Shown piece after piece: positions 17,731 to 26,979 of a stretch of DNA of 64,000 nucleotides (its first letter is position 1; each line of letters begins with the position of its first letter). This stretch comes from Muricoccus harenae. Its GTDB lineage: Bacteria > Pseudomonadota > Alphaproteobacteria > Acetobacterales > Acetobacteraceae. The position numbers and the translations under genes were made by a program. Where the stretch lies: assembly GCF_009848505.1 (NCBI RefSeq), contig NZ_WWDL01000014.1, forward strand, positions 50,612-114,611, read 5' to 3'. The notes beneath the pieces are model-generated. The model was not told where the DNA came from and ran no database searches. It worked only from the letters and a program-made list of their open reading frames with translations.

Positions 17731-18432
17731 TCAGATATGCAGATGGGTGTCGCGGATATCCGGCGCCGCCGCCAGCTCCGCACTCGTGCCGGTCCAGACC
17801 GTGCGGCCCTTCTCGATCACCACGTTGCGGTCGGCCAGACGCAGCACCGCGGAGAGGTTCTTGTCGATCAGCAGAATCGACTGCCCCTCCCCCTTCAGCT
17901 TCGCTAGCACCGACCAGATCTCAGCCCGGATCACGGGCGCCAGCCCTTCCGTCGCCTCGTCCAGGATCAGCAGCGACGGGTTGGTCATCAGCGCGCGGCC
18001 GATAGCCAGCATCTGCTGCTCGCCGCCCGAAAGCCGGCTGCCCAGATTGCGCCGCCGCTCCTTCAGCCGGGGGAATAGCGACCAGATCGCCTCCAGATCC
18101 CAGCGCGGCGCCTTGCCTCCGCGCGCGGCGGCGGTGGCGACCAGGTTCTCCTCCACCGTCAGCGTCGGGAAGACCTGCCGGCCCTCGGGCACCAGCCCCA
18201 GCCCGCGCTGCGCCACGCGATAGGGCGGCATTCCGGCGATGGAGGCGCCGGCGAAGGCCAGCTCCCCACCCCAGCGCGGCACCAGCCCCATGATGGTGGA
18301 AACGGTGGTCGTCTTGCCCATGCCGTTGCGGCCGAGCAGCGCCAGCACCTCACCTGCAGCGACGGAGAGCGAGACGTCAAACAGCACTTGGCTTTCGCCA
18401 TAGCCTGCGGAGAGGTTCTGAACGTTCAGCAT
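17731..18432 (-). CDS. Branched-chain amino-acid-type ABC transporter ATP-binding protein, LivF-like
   Basis: A 233-residue ATPase with Walker A GRNGMGKTT (about residues 35-43), signature LSGGEQQMLAIGRAL and Walker B LLILDEATEGLAP. These are characteristic of LivF. It overlaps the LivG-type gene by one base (TGATG) and is the last transporter gene of the operon. The HAAT/Liv family also imports aromatic acids and amides in soil bacteria, so the name does not imply amino-acid uptake. Confidence 0.93.
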   Translation of the reverse strand: MLNVQNLSAGYGESQVLFDVSLSVAAGEVLALLGRNGMGKTTTVSTIMGLVPRWGGELAFAGASIAGMPPYRVAQRGLGLVPEGRQVFPTLTVEENLVATAAARGGKAPRWDLEAIWSLFPRLKERRRNLGSRLSGGEQQMLAIGRALMTNPSLLILDEATEGLAPVIRAEIWSVLAKLKGEGQSILLIDKNLSAVLRLADRNVVIEKGRTVWTGTSAELAAAPDIRDTHLHI

Positions 18433-19187
18433 CAGGCCATCTCGTCCTCGCCGAGATAGGCGCTGCGCACCTCCGGATGGGCGCGGATCTCCTCCACCGT
18501 GCCGGTGACGACCACGCGGCCATAGACGAGCACCGAGATGCGGTCCGCCAGGGCGAAGACCGCCTGCATGTCATGCTCTACCAGCAGGATGCCGTAGCGC
18601 TGCCGCAGAGACCGCAGCAGTGCGATCAGCCGCTCCGTCTCCTCCGGCCCGGCGCCGGCCAGGGGCTCGTCCAGCAGCATCAGGCGCGGCTCGGTCGCCA
18701 GCGCCACAGCCAGTTCCAGCTGCCGCTTCTCGCCATGCGACATGCTGCCGGCCATTACGCCAGCACGCTGGCCGAGGCCCACGCTGTCCAGCGCCGCATG
18801 GGCGGCGGCGTTCAGTGCCGCCTCGCTCCGCGCCGGACGCAGGAAGCGGAAGGAAGAGCCGCTGCGGGCCTGTACTGCCAGTGCGACATTCTCCAAAGCG
18901 GTGAAGCCAGGAACGATGCAGGTGATCTGGAAGCTGCGCGCCAGCCCGGCCTTGGCGCGGCGCGGGAAGGACCAGCCTGTCACATCCTGGCCAGCGAAGA
19001 TCACTGCGCCCTTATCCGGCTGCAGGGTGCCGCTGATCTGGTGGATCAGCGTCGTCTTGCCCGCCCCGTTGGGGCCGATCACGGCGTGGATCTCGCCCGG
19101 CAGCACGGTCAGCGACACGTCGTCGGTGACGGTCAGCCCCCCGAAACGCTTGCGCAGCCCGCGCAGTTCCAGCAGCGCCTCAAGCAT
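18432..19187 (-). CDS. Branched-chain amino-acid-type ABC transporter ATP-binding protein, LivG-like
   Basis: The 251-residue ATPase has Walker A GPNGAGKTT, the LivG-specific signature MSHGEKRQLELAVAL and Walker B LMLLDEPLAGAG, followed by the HD switch in VEHDMQ. It pairs with LivF to energise the LivH/LivM channel at the inner membrane. Its start overlaps the end of the LivM-type gene by 8 bp. Confidence 0.93.
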   Translation of the reverse strand: MLEALLELRGLRKRFGGLTVTDDVSLTVLPGEIHAVIGPNGAGKTTLIHQISGTLQPDKGAVIFAGQDVTGWSFPRRAKAGLARSFQITCIVPGFTALENVALAVQARSGSSFRFLRPARSEAALNAAAHAALDSVGLGQRAGVMAGSMSHGEKRQLELAVALATEPRLMLLDEPLAGAGPEETERLIALLRSLRQRYGILLVEHDMQAVFALADRISVLVYGRVVVTGTVEEIRAHPEVRSAYLGEDEMA

Positions 19188-20160
19188 CTGCTTCCTGCCC
19201 CAGTGCAGCCGGCTTTCCGGAGGGCCGGCGCCGCTTCGGCATGGCGGTGATTCCCGCCAACCCGTTCCGCAGGAACAGCACCGACAGGATCAGCAGCGGC
19301 CCGAAGGCCAGCCGCCAGTATTCCAGCAAATGCGAAAGCCACTCCTCCAGCAGCACGATGGCGAGCGCCCCCAGGATGGCGCCATAGAGCTGTCCCGCCC
19401 CGCCCAGGATCACCATGAACAACAGCTCCCCCGAGCGGCCCCAGGCGAGGGTGGCGGGCGAGACGAATTCGGTGGCATTGGCGAGCAGCGCCCCCGCCAC
19501 TCCGCAGATCGCCCCGGCCAGGGTGTAGGCGACAAGCCGGTAGGGATAGGGCGGGAAGCCCACGGCCTGCGCCCGCAGCGCATTTTCCTTCGAGGCCCGC
19601 AGCACCCGCCCGAAGCGGCTGTCCAGCAGGGCGGAGCAGAGCAGCCAGGTTCCGGCCAGCAGCGCAAGGCAGATGAAGTGGAAGGCCAACCGGTTTTCCA
19701 GCAGCCGTGTGCCCAGCCATTCCGTGCGGCCATAAAGCGTGTAGCCGTCATCCCCACCCAGAGCGGAGAGCGATGAGGCGGTGAAGAAAGCCATCTGTCC
19801 GAAGGCCAGGGTGATCATGATGAAATGCACGCCGCTGGTCCGTAGCGACACCGCGCCGGTGAGCAGCGCGAAGAGCCCGGCCGCCAGGGCGGCGACGGGG
19901 AAGACGATCAGCGCATCCGTAACGCCGGCGGCATCGAGCGAGGCGACGGCATAGGCACCCACACCCAGCATGGCGGCATGCCCCATGCTCACCAGCCCCG
20001 CCCCGCCAACGAGAAGCGAAAGGCTGACCGCCCCCATGCCGAGGATCATCGCGCGCGACAGCACCGTATAGGCGAAGCTGCTGTCGAAGCCGAGGAAGGG
20101 CGCGGCGGCCAGCGCTGCCAGCACGACCAGCGGCAGAATCAATCGCAGGCGGGCTCTCAT
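19180..20160 (-). CDS. Branched-chain amino-acid-type ABC transporter permease, LivM-like
   Basis: A 326-residue membrane protein with about nine hydrophobic segments and the LivM features GLVSMGHAAMLGVGAYAVA and SKENALRAQAVGFPPYPYRL, the cytoplasmic loop that docks with the ATPases. It overlaps the LivH-type gene by 4 bp. The charged C-terminal tail (KRRRPSGKPAALGQEADA) is typical. It forms half of the import channel. Confidence 0.92.
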   Translation of the reverse strand: MRARLRLILPLVVLAALAAAPFLGFDSSFAYTVLSRAMILGMGAVSLSLLVGGAGLVSMGHAAMLGVGAYAVASLDAAGVTDALIVFPVAALAAGLFALLTGAVSLRTSGVHFIMITLAFGQMAFFTASSLSALGGDDGYTLYGRTEWLGTRLLENRLAFHFICLALLAGTWLLCSALLDSRFGRVLRASKENALRAQAVGFPPYPYRLVAYTLAGAICGVAGALLANATEFVSPATLAWGRSGELLFMVILGGAGQLYGAILGALAIVLLEEWLSHLLEYWRLAFGPLLILSVLFLRNGLAGITAMPKRRRPSGKPAALGQEADA

Positions 20161-21080
20161 CCGCGGCGCACCGGGAAGAGGCCGGCCGGGCTGAAGAACA
20201 GGATCGCCGCCATGACGATATAGACGAGCATGGAGGCAAGCGCCGCCCCGGTCTGCCGGGCGGAGGAGGCATCCATCACCAGCCGCAGAAGGTCTGGCAA
20301 CATGGCGCGGCCGAGCGTGTCGATCAGCCCCACCAGCACCGCTGCGATGAAGGCACCGCGGATTGAGCCGATGCCGCCGATCACGATCACCACGAAGGCG
20401 AGGATCAGCACCGCATCTCCCATCCCCGGCGTCACCGCGAAGACCGGTCCCGCCAGCGCGCCGGCGAAGCCCGCCAGCATGGCGCCGAAGCCGAAGACCA
20501 GGGTGAAGAGCTTGCCGATATCCACCCCCAGCGCCGAGACCATCGGTGCATTGCTCGCTCCGGCCCGCACCAGCATCCCGGCCTTGGTCCGGTCCACCAG
20601 CAGCCAGAGCAGCAGCGCCACCAGGAGACCCACCACGATGATGGCGAGGCGGAAGGTGGGATAGGTGAGGCCAGGCATGATCTCCACCCCGCCAGTGAAG
20701 CCTTCCGGCTGCGGCACGGGCAATGGAGCGCTGCCCCAGATGGCGCGCACGGCATCATCCACCGTCAGGATCACGCCGAAGGTCGCGAGCACCTGCGACA
20801 GGTGATCGCGACCGTAGAGATGCCGGAACACCAGCCATTCGAGCACCAGCCCGATGAGCAGCGACACTGGCAGAGCCAGCAGCAGCCCCAGCCAGAAGCT
20901 GTTCGCCCAGACGCCCAGGGAGGCCGCCACATAGGCCCCGAGCATGTACTGCACGCCATGGGCGAGGTTGATGAAATCCATCACCCCGAACACCAGCGTG
21001 AGCCCCGCCGCCACGAGGAACAGCAGGATGCCCAGCTGTGCCCCGTTCAGCAGCTGCACGAGAAGCAGGTTGACCGACAC
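20157..21080 (-). CDS. Branched-chain amino-acid-type ABC transporter permease, LivH-like
   Basis: A 307-residue hydrophobic protein with LivH motifs: an N-terminal QLLNGAQLGILLFLVAAGLT, then FGVMDFINLAHG and the conserved GRDHLSQVLATFGV loop. It is the second half of the Liv import channel. It starts 12 bp after the binding-protein gene, so all five transporter genes form one transcription unit together with the cupin, monooxygenase and hydrolase. Confidence 0.93.
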   Translation of the reverse strand: MSVNLLLVQLLNGAQLGILLFLVAAGLTLVFGVMDFINLAHGVQYMLGAYVAASLGVWANSFWLGLLLALPVSLLIGLVLEWLVFRHLYGRDHLSQVLATFGVILTVDDAVRAIWGSAPLPVPQPEGFTGGVEIMPGLTYPTFRLAIIVVGLLVALLLWLLVDRTKAGMLVRAGASNAPMVSALGVDIGKLFTLVFGFGAMLAGFAGALAGPVFAVTPGMGDAVLILAFVVIVIGGIGSIRGAFIAAVLVGLIDTLGRAMLPDLLRLVMDASSARQTGAALASMLVYIVMAAILFFSPAGLFPVRRG

Positions 21081-21092
21081 GTCAGCAATGCC

Positions 21093-22271
21093 TCAGCGCA
21101 TGCGGCACTCGGCTGCATGGGGATCGGTGTCGTTGGTCAGCACCTTGCGCACCGTCTCGGTCGCGTACTTGCCGTCCGGCCGCTTCACCACCTTGCACAG
21201 GTAGAAATCCTGCACCGGGTAGTGGTTCACGCCGAGGCGGAAGTTGCCGCGGAGAGACGTGAAATCCGCCTTCTCCAGCGCAGCCCGCACCGCCGCCTTG
21301 TCGCTCATCCGCCCGCCCGTCTTCTTCACGGCGGAATCGACGAGAAGCGCCGCGTCATAGGCCTGGGCGGCGTAGTTGCCGGGCACATAGCCATAGGCCG
21401 CCTCGAAGTCCTTCACGAAGCGCTTGCTCTGGTCATTGGCGAAGTCCGGCGCCCAGGTCGCCGCGGTGTAGAAGCCGAGCGCCGCATCCTGCTGCGCGGG
21501 AAGTGTCGCCTCGTCCACGGTGAAGGTGGAGAGGAAGGGAATGCTCGCCAGCCCGGCCTGCCGGTAGGCTCGCACCAGGTTCACGCCCAGGCCGCCCGGC
21601 ATGAAGGTGAAAATGGCATCCGGCTTGGCCGCCGCGATCTTCGCCACCTCGGTGGAAAAATCGAGCTGGTTGAGCGGGACATAGATCTCGTCCACCACCT
21701 CGCCCTTGAAACGGCTCTTGAAGCCCGCAACCGCATCTTTGCCGGCCTGGTAGTTGGGCACGAGGATGAAGATGCGCTTGTAGCCCTCGTCCTGCGCCAC
21801 CTGGCCCATGGTCGCGTGCGGCTGGTCGTTCTGATAGGCCGTGGTGAAGAAGTAGGGATTGCAGCCGCGCCCGGCATAGGTGGAAGGCCCGGCATTGGCG
21901 GTGATCAGGAAGGTCTGGCTCTCCGTCACCGGGCGGAACACGGCCTGGAGGATGTTGCTGAAGACAACACCCACCACCGCGTCCACCTTGTCCCGCTCCA
22001 GCGCGGCCCGCACCTTGGTCAGCGCCACATCGGGCTTTAGCTCGTCATCAATGACGAGCGTCTCGACCGGAACGCCGCCCAACTTGCCGTCCAGATGCTT
22101 CACCGACAGCAACCAGCCATCCCGCAACTGATTGCCGAGGGTGGCCGCCGGGCCGGAAAGGGTGGCCAGGAAGCCCACCTTGATCCCAGGCGCCTGGGCA
22201 CGGACGAGAGAAGGCATGGCGCCGGAGAAGCCAGCCGCGGCGGCAGTGCCGAGCAATGCGCGTCTGTTCAT
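21093..22271 (-). CDS. ABC transporter substrate-binding protein, LivK/HAAT type
   Basis: A 392-residue periplasmic protein. The start MNRRALLGTAAAAG gives a clear export leader ending LVRAQA; longer in-frame starts do not. Mature sequence opens with IKVGFLATLSGPAATLG, the Peripla_BP_6 pattern shared by receptors for branched-chain amino acids, urea, amides and aromatic acids. Later blocks include NYQAGKDAVAGFKSRF and AAQAYDAALLVDSAV. It heads the Liv-type operon and determines its specificity; the ligand cannot be read from sequence. Confidence 0.92.
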   Translation of the reverse strand: MNRRALLGTAAAAGFSGAMPSLVRAQAPGIKVGFLATLSGPAATLGNQLRDGWLLSVKHLDGKLGGVPVETLVIDDELKPDVALTKVRAALERDKVDAVVGVVFSNILQAVFRPVTESQTFLITANAGPSTYAGRGCNPYFFTTAYQNDQPHATMGQVAQDEGYKRIFILVPNYQAGKDAVAGFKSRFKGEVVDEIYVPLNQLDFSTEVAKIAAAKPDAIFTFMPGGLGVNLVRAYRQAGLASIPFLSTFTVDEATLPAQQDAALGFYTAATWAPDFANDQSKRFVKDFEAAYGYVPGNYAAQAYDAALLVDSAVKKTGGRMSDKAAVRAALEKADFTSLRGNFRLGVNHYPVQDFYLCKVVKRPDGKYATETVRKVLTNDTDPHAAECRMR

Positions 22272-22427
22272 GGTCGTCGAATCCCCTTGGGTCGCGGTCT
22301 TGGACGTGGGTCTGCAGCAAGCGTGCCAGGAGAGGCGGCCCTTCGCCAAGCCGGGTCCTGGCCGGCAAGACGCGGAGGCCAATCGCGCCCAGCCCTTTCC
22401 ACTCGGTGCGTCCGCGGCCCGTGGAGC

Positions 22428-23183
22428 TTACCCGCCCGGCCGCCGCCCCGCCGCTTGCCCCAGGGCGGAGGCAAGCCGCAGGGCCCAATCCTCGATCCTG
22501 GCAGGATCGCCGAGGAGGTCCTGCCGCACCTCAATCAGTACAGCCTCCAGCCCACGCGTATCGCCATGCACCGGCACGGTGTAGTCATGAATGCCCGGCT
22601 CGATCCGGTAGGGCTCGTTCTCCCCCACCACCAGCTCCGCCCCAGACCGGATCGCCGCCGCCAGGGTGCGCCCGAACACCTCCGCCGCGCCGAACAGCAC
22701 CCCGGCATGCCAGGCGCGGGCGACGCCCTGGAAGTGCGGCGTGAAGCTGTGGATGCCTATGACCAGAGTTGGCACGCCACTCGCCTGCCGCCGGTCCAGC
22801 AGTGCGGCGACTGCCTCGTGGAAAGGATGGAACCATGCGGCCTCGCGCGCCGCGCGTTCCGCAGCGCCGATTCCGAGATTGCCCGGAATCACCGTGTCCT
22901 CGCTCCGCTCCGGAATGCTTGTCGGCACGCCCGGCGGCCGGTTCAGGTCGATCAACAGCCGCGAGGCGCCAGAGAGGAACAGCGGTGCGTCCAGCAGCGC
23001 CGAGAGCCGCCGTGCCAGCTCAGCCGCCCCGATATCCCAGGCGATGTGCCGCTCCAACTCCGCCGCCGGCAGGCCGAGCGCGCCGTAGCGCGGCGGAATG
23101 TGGTTCGAGGCATGCTCGCAGAGCAGCACGAAGGGCGAGGCACCCTCCAGGTTCAGCGGCGTGACGGGCACGGGATCACTCAC
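22428..23183 (-). CDS. N-formylglutamate amidohydrolase family protein
   Basis: The 251-residue protein shows the family's CEHASNHIPPRYGALGL block (about residues 23-39), DIGAAELARRLSALL, SRLLIDLNRPPG and GIHSFTP. The family hydrolyses N-formylglutamate to formate and glutamate in histidine breakdown, but many members occur outside hut operons, as here. It overlaps the upstream transglutaminase-like gene by 4 bp, an association that suggests a different amide or peptide substrate. Formate release would connect with formate-tetrahydrofolate ligase encoded 2 kb away, but this is speculation. Confidence 0.88.
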   Translation of the reverse strand: MSDPVPVTPLNLEGASPFVLLCEHASNHIPPRYGALGLPAAELERHIAWDIGAAELARRLSALLDAPLFLSGASRLLIDLNRPPGVPTSIPERSEDTVIPGNLGIGAAERAAREAAWFHPFHEAVAALLDRRQASGVPTLVIGIHSFTPHFQGVARAWHAGVLFGAAEVFGRTLAAAIRSGAELVVGENEPYRIEPGIHDYTVPVHGDTRGLEAVLIEVRQDLLGDPARIEDWALRLASALGQAAGRRPGG

Positions 23184-23992
23184 GTCCCGGGCAACTCATC
23201 CGTCACCACGTTGAAGCGAACGAGGCTGCAGGGGCCGAAGGTGGTGGTGATGGCCACATCCGTCGCATCCCGCCCGCGCGCCATCAGGATGCGGCCGATG
23301 CGCGGCGTGTTGTGGCGCGCATCGAACGTGTACCAGCGGTTGCCGAGATAGACCTCGAACCAGGCGGAGAAATCCATCGCCGCATCCACCGGCGCCACGC
23401 CGATATCGCCGAGATAGCCGGTGCAGTAGCGCGCCGGGATGTTCATGCAGCGGCACAGGGCCACCGCCAGATGCGCATAGTCGCGGCAGACGCCAACACG
23501 GTCGTTGTTGCCGCTGAAAGCGGTGCGGAACACATCCGCATGCTCGTAGCCGAAACGGATGCGCTCATGCGCATAGTCGCAGATCGCCTGCACCCGTGCC
23601 CAGCCCTGCTCTATCCCGCCGAAGAGCGACCAGGCGAGGTCCGATAGCCGGTCCGTCTCGCAGTAGCGGCTGGCAAGGAGAAAGACGAGCACCTCGTCCG
23701 GAAGCTGGTCCACCGGAACCTGCTGCGCGTCCGGCGCCACCAGGTCCGGCGCGCCGCTGTCCATGACGTCGAAGCGGGTGGAGATGGTCAGCCGCCCGGC
23801 AGGCGCGACGATGCGGTGGCAAAGATTGCCGAAGTCATCGCTGTACTCGCGGACCGGGATTGGCGGATCGAAGCCGATCTGGTGCGGCCCGACGACGCCG
23901 GGCATGCGGGATGGGTGCACGCTCAGTGCCAGGATCATCGGTGTCGGCCGCGGGCATTCATAGGTGATGTCGTAGCCGGCGTGGATCTTCAT
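23180..23992 (-). CDS. Transglutaminase-like family protein with atypical catalytic site
   Basis: A 270-residue cytoplasmic protein with the N-terminal beta domain and transglutaminase core of the bacterial COG1305 type. The nucleophile region VGVCRDYAHLAVAL is intact and an aspartate is present in WYTFDARHNTPR. However, the position usually held by the catalytic histidine (HAW in relatives) reads MDFSAWFEVYL, so serine replaces it. The start at MKIHAGYD is used because the longer frame has no support. It is paired with a second, catalytically complete transglutaminase gene 69 bp upstream. Confidence 0.85.
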   Translation of the reverse strand: MKIHAGYDITYECPRPTPMILALSVHPSRMPGVVGPHQIGFDPPIPVREYSDDFGNLCHRIVAPAGRLTISTRFDVMDSGAPDLVAPDAQQVPVDQLPDEVLVFLLASRYCETDRLSDLAWSLFGGIEQGWARVQAICDYAHERIRFGYEHADVFRTAFSGNNDRVGVCRDYAHLAVALCRCMNIPARYCTGYLGDIGVAPVDAAMDFSAWFEVYLGNRWYTFDARHNTPRIGRILMARGRDATDVAITTTFGPCSLVRFNVVTDELPGT

Positions 23993-24061
23993 CAGGGGAG
24001 GGCCTCCGATCCTGGAATGCAGGATGCGTCCTGCGGCGGGAATGGAACAGCTCGGCATCCG

Positions 24062-24997
24062 TCACGCGCCCGGCAGGGCCGGGAAGCGGTGCGGAGGCGG
24101 GGCATCCTCGCCCTCGGCCGAGACCTCCACCGACACATCCATGCCGAGGCTATCATCCGGGAAGCCCTTCCACCGCCCGTGCAGCGGCACGGCCTGGGCA
24201 GGATCGCGCGCCACCGCCACGCGGATCAGGTCGCGGTTGCCGACGATGCCGTTTGTGGGATCGAACTCCACCCATCCTGCACCAGGCAAGTAGACGCGCA
24301 CCCAGGCATGGGTCGCACCGCCGCCGACATGTGCACGGCCGTCCTGCGCCCCGGGTTGAAGGGCCGGTGAATAGAGGTATCCCGAGACGAAGCGTGCCGC
24401 GAGGCCGAGGGAGCGCACCGCCTCCATCATCAGCAGCGCGAAATCGCGGCAGGTGCCGCTGCCCAGTTCCAGCGTGCGCCACGGCTCCTGGATGCCGCGC
24501 ATGCTCCGGGAGATATAGGTGAAGTCCCGCTTCACCGCGCGGGTGATGGTGGCGAGCAGGTCCAGCGTGGCGGCTGGCCCGTCCTTGTTCAGGAAGCCTC
24601 GCGCCCAGCGGTCCACGACGCGATCCGGGTCCGCGTGGTGGCGCTCGATGGAGCGTGCCAGATCCGGCATCTCCTCGGTGGAATAGGAGAAGGGAAGGCT
24701 GCGCGCATGGTCCTCAAGCCGGAAGTCCAGATCTTCCACGGGGTTATGGTCCAGGCGCATGGTGCTCTCGAAGCGCAACTCCCGCGCACGGGCGGCGAAG
24801 CGGGCCACGCCCACGCTGTTGCCGAACACGTCATGCACCCACCAGAACTCCGAGGGCTCCGGCTGGATGTCGATCCGCGCCTCCAGCAGCCGTTGGTCAT
24901 GGCTGTCGCGTGGGCGCAGCATCATCCGGTGCTCGCCGAAGGAGACGGGCTGGCGGTAGCGATAGGTCGTCACGTGTCGGACAGTGAGGATCGGCAT
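24062..24997 (-). CDS. Transglutaminase-like cysteine protease family protein
   Basis: A 311-residue protein with the N-terminal Bact_transglu_N domain (MPILTVRHVTTYRYRQPVSFGEH) and a full catalytic triad: cysteine in GSGTCRDFALLMMEA, histidine in ATHAWVRVYLPG and aspartate in WVEFDPTNG. Such proteins cleave or rearrange amide bonds and often occur beside ATP-grasp or circularly permuted partners; only the second transglutaminase and the N-formylglutamate amidohydrolase-like gene follow here. The start MPILTV gives the usual family N-terminus. Confidence 0.88.
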   Translation of the reverse strand: MPILTVRHVTTYRYRQPVSFGEHRMMLRPRDSHDQRLLEARIDIQPEPSEFWWVHDVFGNSVGVARFAARARELRFESTMRLDHNPVEDLDFRLEDHARSLPFSYSTEEMPDLARSIERHHADPDRVVDRWARGFLNKDGPAATLDLLATITRAVKRDFTYISRSMRGIQEPWRTLELGSGTCRDFALLMMEAVRSLGLAARFVSGYLYSPALQPGAQDGRAHVGGGATHAWVRVYLPGAGWVEFDPTNGIVGNRDLIRVAVARDPAQAVPLHGRWKGFPDDSLGMDVSVEVSAEGEDAPPPHRFPALPGA

Positions 24998-25035
24998 GGC
25001 TTCAACCTCGTCGGTCCGGAGCTCCAGGCAAGGAA

Positions 25036-25079
25036 CGGGCCGGAGGCGGCGGGGACCCTTCCCCGCCGCCTCCGGCCCG
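25036..25079 (-). terminator. Strong hairpin downstream of the formate-THF ligase gene
   Basis: A perfect 19-bp stem (25036-25054 with 25061-25079) encloses the six-base loop ACCCTT. On the minus strand it lies about 100 bp after the fhs stop and is followed by TTCCTTGCC, a weak T-rich tract. It therefore probably ends fhs transcription before the transglutaminase genes. The same stem on the opposite strand has no T tract. Confidence 0.75.
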
Positions 25080-25181
25080 CTCGTTATGCCTGGGGGGCAG
25101 GAACGCCCGCCCCGCCCATCCGTTTCCTCGGCGGACGAATTTCTTGCCCTGCGCGTGAGCCGCCCGGCGGCGGATGGCGGG

Positions 25182-26852
25182 CTAGAACAGCCCGTCGATC
25201 CGCCCTTCGGCATCCAGCCCGATCGTCTCGGCCGCCGGGTGGCGCGGCAGGCCGGGCATGGTCATCACGTCGCCGCAGATCGCCACCACGAAGCCGGCAC
25301 CCGCGGAAAGCCGCACGTCCCGCACCGGCAGTACATGGCCCGATGGGGCGCCGAGCAGCGCTGGATTGGCGGAGAAGGAATACTGCGTCTTGGCAATGCA
25401 GACCGGCGCCTTGCGGAATCCTGCCTCCTCGAAGCGCGTCAGCCGTGCCGCCAGAGCCGGTGGCAGCGACACGTCGGAGGCGTGGTAGACCTCCCGCGCG
25501 ATGGTGGCGATTTTGTCGGCCAGCTTCATGTCGTCCGGGTAGATCGGCTTGAAGCGGGCCGTGCCGCCCGCGATCAACTCCTGCACCGCCCGAGCCAGCT
25601 CCGCCGCGCCGGCCGCGCCATCGCCCCAATGGGTGCAGAGGATGGCGCGCGTGCCCGCTGCCGCCATCGCCTCCCGCACCGCCGCGATCTCCGCATCGGT
25701 GTCGGAGGTGAAGCGGTTCAGCGCCACCACCACGGGCAGGCCGAACTTGCCCATGTTCTCGACATGGCGCTCGAGGTTCGAAAGCCCGCGGCGCACCGCC
25801 GCCACATCCTCGGTTCCCAGCGCCGCCTTCGCCACGCCGCCATGCATCTTCAGCGCACGCACGGTCGCCACCACCACGCAGGCGGCGGGAGAAAGCCCCG
25901 CCATGCGGCACTTGATGTCGAGAAACTTCTCGGCGCCCAGGTCGGCGCCGAAGCCGGCCTCCGTCACCACCACATCGGCCAGGCGAAGCCCCAGCCGCGT
26001 CGCGATCACGCTGTTGCAGCCATGGGCGATGTTGGCGAAGGGCCCGCCATGCACCAGGGCCGGGCTGCCCTCCAGCGTCTGCACCAGGTTGGGCATCAGC
26101 GCGTCCCGCAGCAGCGCGGCCATGGCGCCATCCGCCTTCAGCTCATGCGCCGTCACGGCCCGGCCATCGCGCGCCTGGCCGATGATAATGCGCCCCAGCC
26201 GCGCCCGCAGGTCGTCCAGGTCCTTGGAGAGGCAGAAGATTGCCATGACCTCGGAGGCAACGGTGATGTCGAAACCGTCCTCGCGCGGGAAGCCGTTCGC
26301 CACGCCGCCCATGCCCACGGCCGAAAGCCGCAGCGCCCGGTCGTTCATGTCGATGGCGCGCTTCCAGGCGATGCGGCGCGCATCCAGGTCCAGCGCATTG
26401 CCCCAGTAGATGTGGTTGTCGATCATCGCCGACAGCAGGTTGTTGGCGGAGGTGATCGCGTGGAAGTCGCCGGTGAAATGGAGGTTGATCTCCTCCATCG
26501 GGGCCACCTGCGCCCGCCCGCCACCGGTCGCCCCACCCTTCACCCCGAAGCACGGGCCGAGGGAGGGCTCGCGAAGGGCGATCATCGTGCGGGTGCCCAG
26601 CGCATTCAGCGCATCGCCCAGTCCGATGGTGGTGGTGGTCTTGCCCTCGCCGGCGGCAGTCGGGTTGATCCCCGTCACCAGCACCAGGGCACCCTCGGGC
26701 CGCCCTTCCTGCGCGCGGACGAAATCCATGCCCAGCTTGGCCTTGTACCGGCCATGCGGCTCCAGGGCGTCAAGGGGGATGCCGGCGCGCTCCGCAATCT
26801 CGGTGATGGGGCGCAGCGGTGTGGCCCGCGCGATCTCCAGATCCGTCGTCAT
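25182..26852 (-). CDS. fhs: Formate-tetrahydrofolate ligase
   Basis: The 556-residue length matches the family almost exactly. The ATP-binding loop [20 protein letters not shown] lies at about residues 62-81, followed by [36 protein letters not shown] as consecutive conserved blocks. The enzyme joins formate to tetrahydrofolate using ATP to make 10-formyl-THF in one-carbon metabolism. The start [16 protein letters not shown] is preferred over the very long open frame upstream. A hairpin sits five bases in front of the start codon region. Confidence 0.96.
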   Translation of the reverse strand: MTTDLEIARATPLRPITEIAERAGIPLDALEPHGRYKAKLGMDFVRAQEGRPEGALVLVTGINPTAAGEGKTTTTIGLGDALNALGTRTMIALREPSLGPCFGVKGGATGGGRAQVAPMEEINLHFTGDFHAITSANNLLSAMIDNHIYWGNALDLDARRIAWKRAIDMNDRALRLSAVGMGGVANGFPREDGFDITVASEVMAIFCLSKDLDDLRARLGRIIIGQARDGRAVTAHELKADGAMAALLRDALMPNLVQTLEGSPALVHGGPFANIAHGCNSVIATRLGLRLADVVVTEAGFGADLGAEKFLDIKCRMAGLSPAACVVVATVRALKMHGGVAKAALGTEDVAAVRRGLSNLERHVENMGKFGLPVVVALNRFTSDTDAEIAAVREAMAAAGTRAILCTHWGDGAAGAAELARAVQELIAGGTARFKPIYPDDMKLADKIATIAREVYHASDVSLPPALAARLTRFEEAGFRKAPVCIAKTQYSFSANPALLGAPSGHVLPVRDVRLSAGAGFVVAICGDVMTMPGLPRHPAAETIGLDAEGRIDGLF

Positions 26853-26859
26853 CCATGAT

Positions 26860-26880
26860 CCCCAGGGCTGATCCCTGGGG
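26860..26880 (-). promoter_or_regulatory. Hairpin in the leader immediately before fhs
   Basis: CCCCAGGG and CCCTGGGG pair around the loop CTGAT. Read on the minus strand it ends only eight bases before the fhs ATG at 26852, so the G-rich arm that could serve as ribosome site would be locked in the stem. It may regulate translation, or may be one of several dispersed palindromes in this genome. No known riboswitch consensus was recognised. Confidence 0.5.
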
Positions 26881-26979
26881 GTTAAGGCAGGCACTGACGC
26901 TCGGCAAGAAGGCAAGGCTTGGCCTGTGCAGTCCGGGGATGCCATGCTTCCAGCAACGAAAGATCCGGGAGGACGAATT

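Noticed and set aside
24984..26858. 624-codon plus-strand open frame opposite fhs
   Set aside because: fhs is unambiguous on the minus strand with exact family length; the plus frame is low-complexity.
26853..26979. Tetrahydrofolate riboswitch before fhs
   Set aside because: Only a simple hairpin is visible; none of the conserved folate-aptamer bases or the pseudoknot pattern could be matched by eye.
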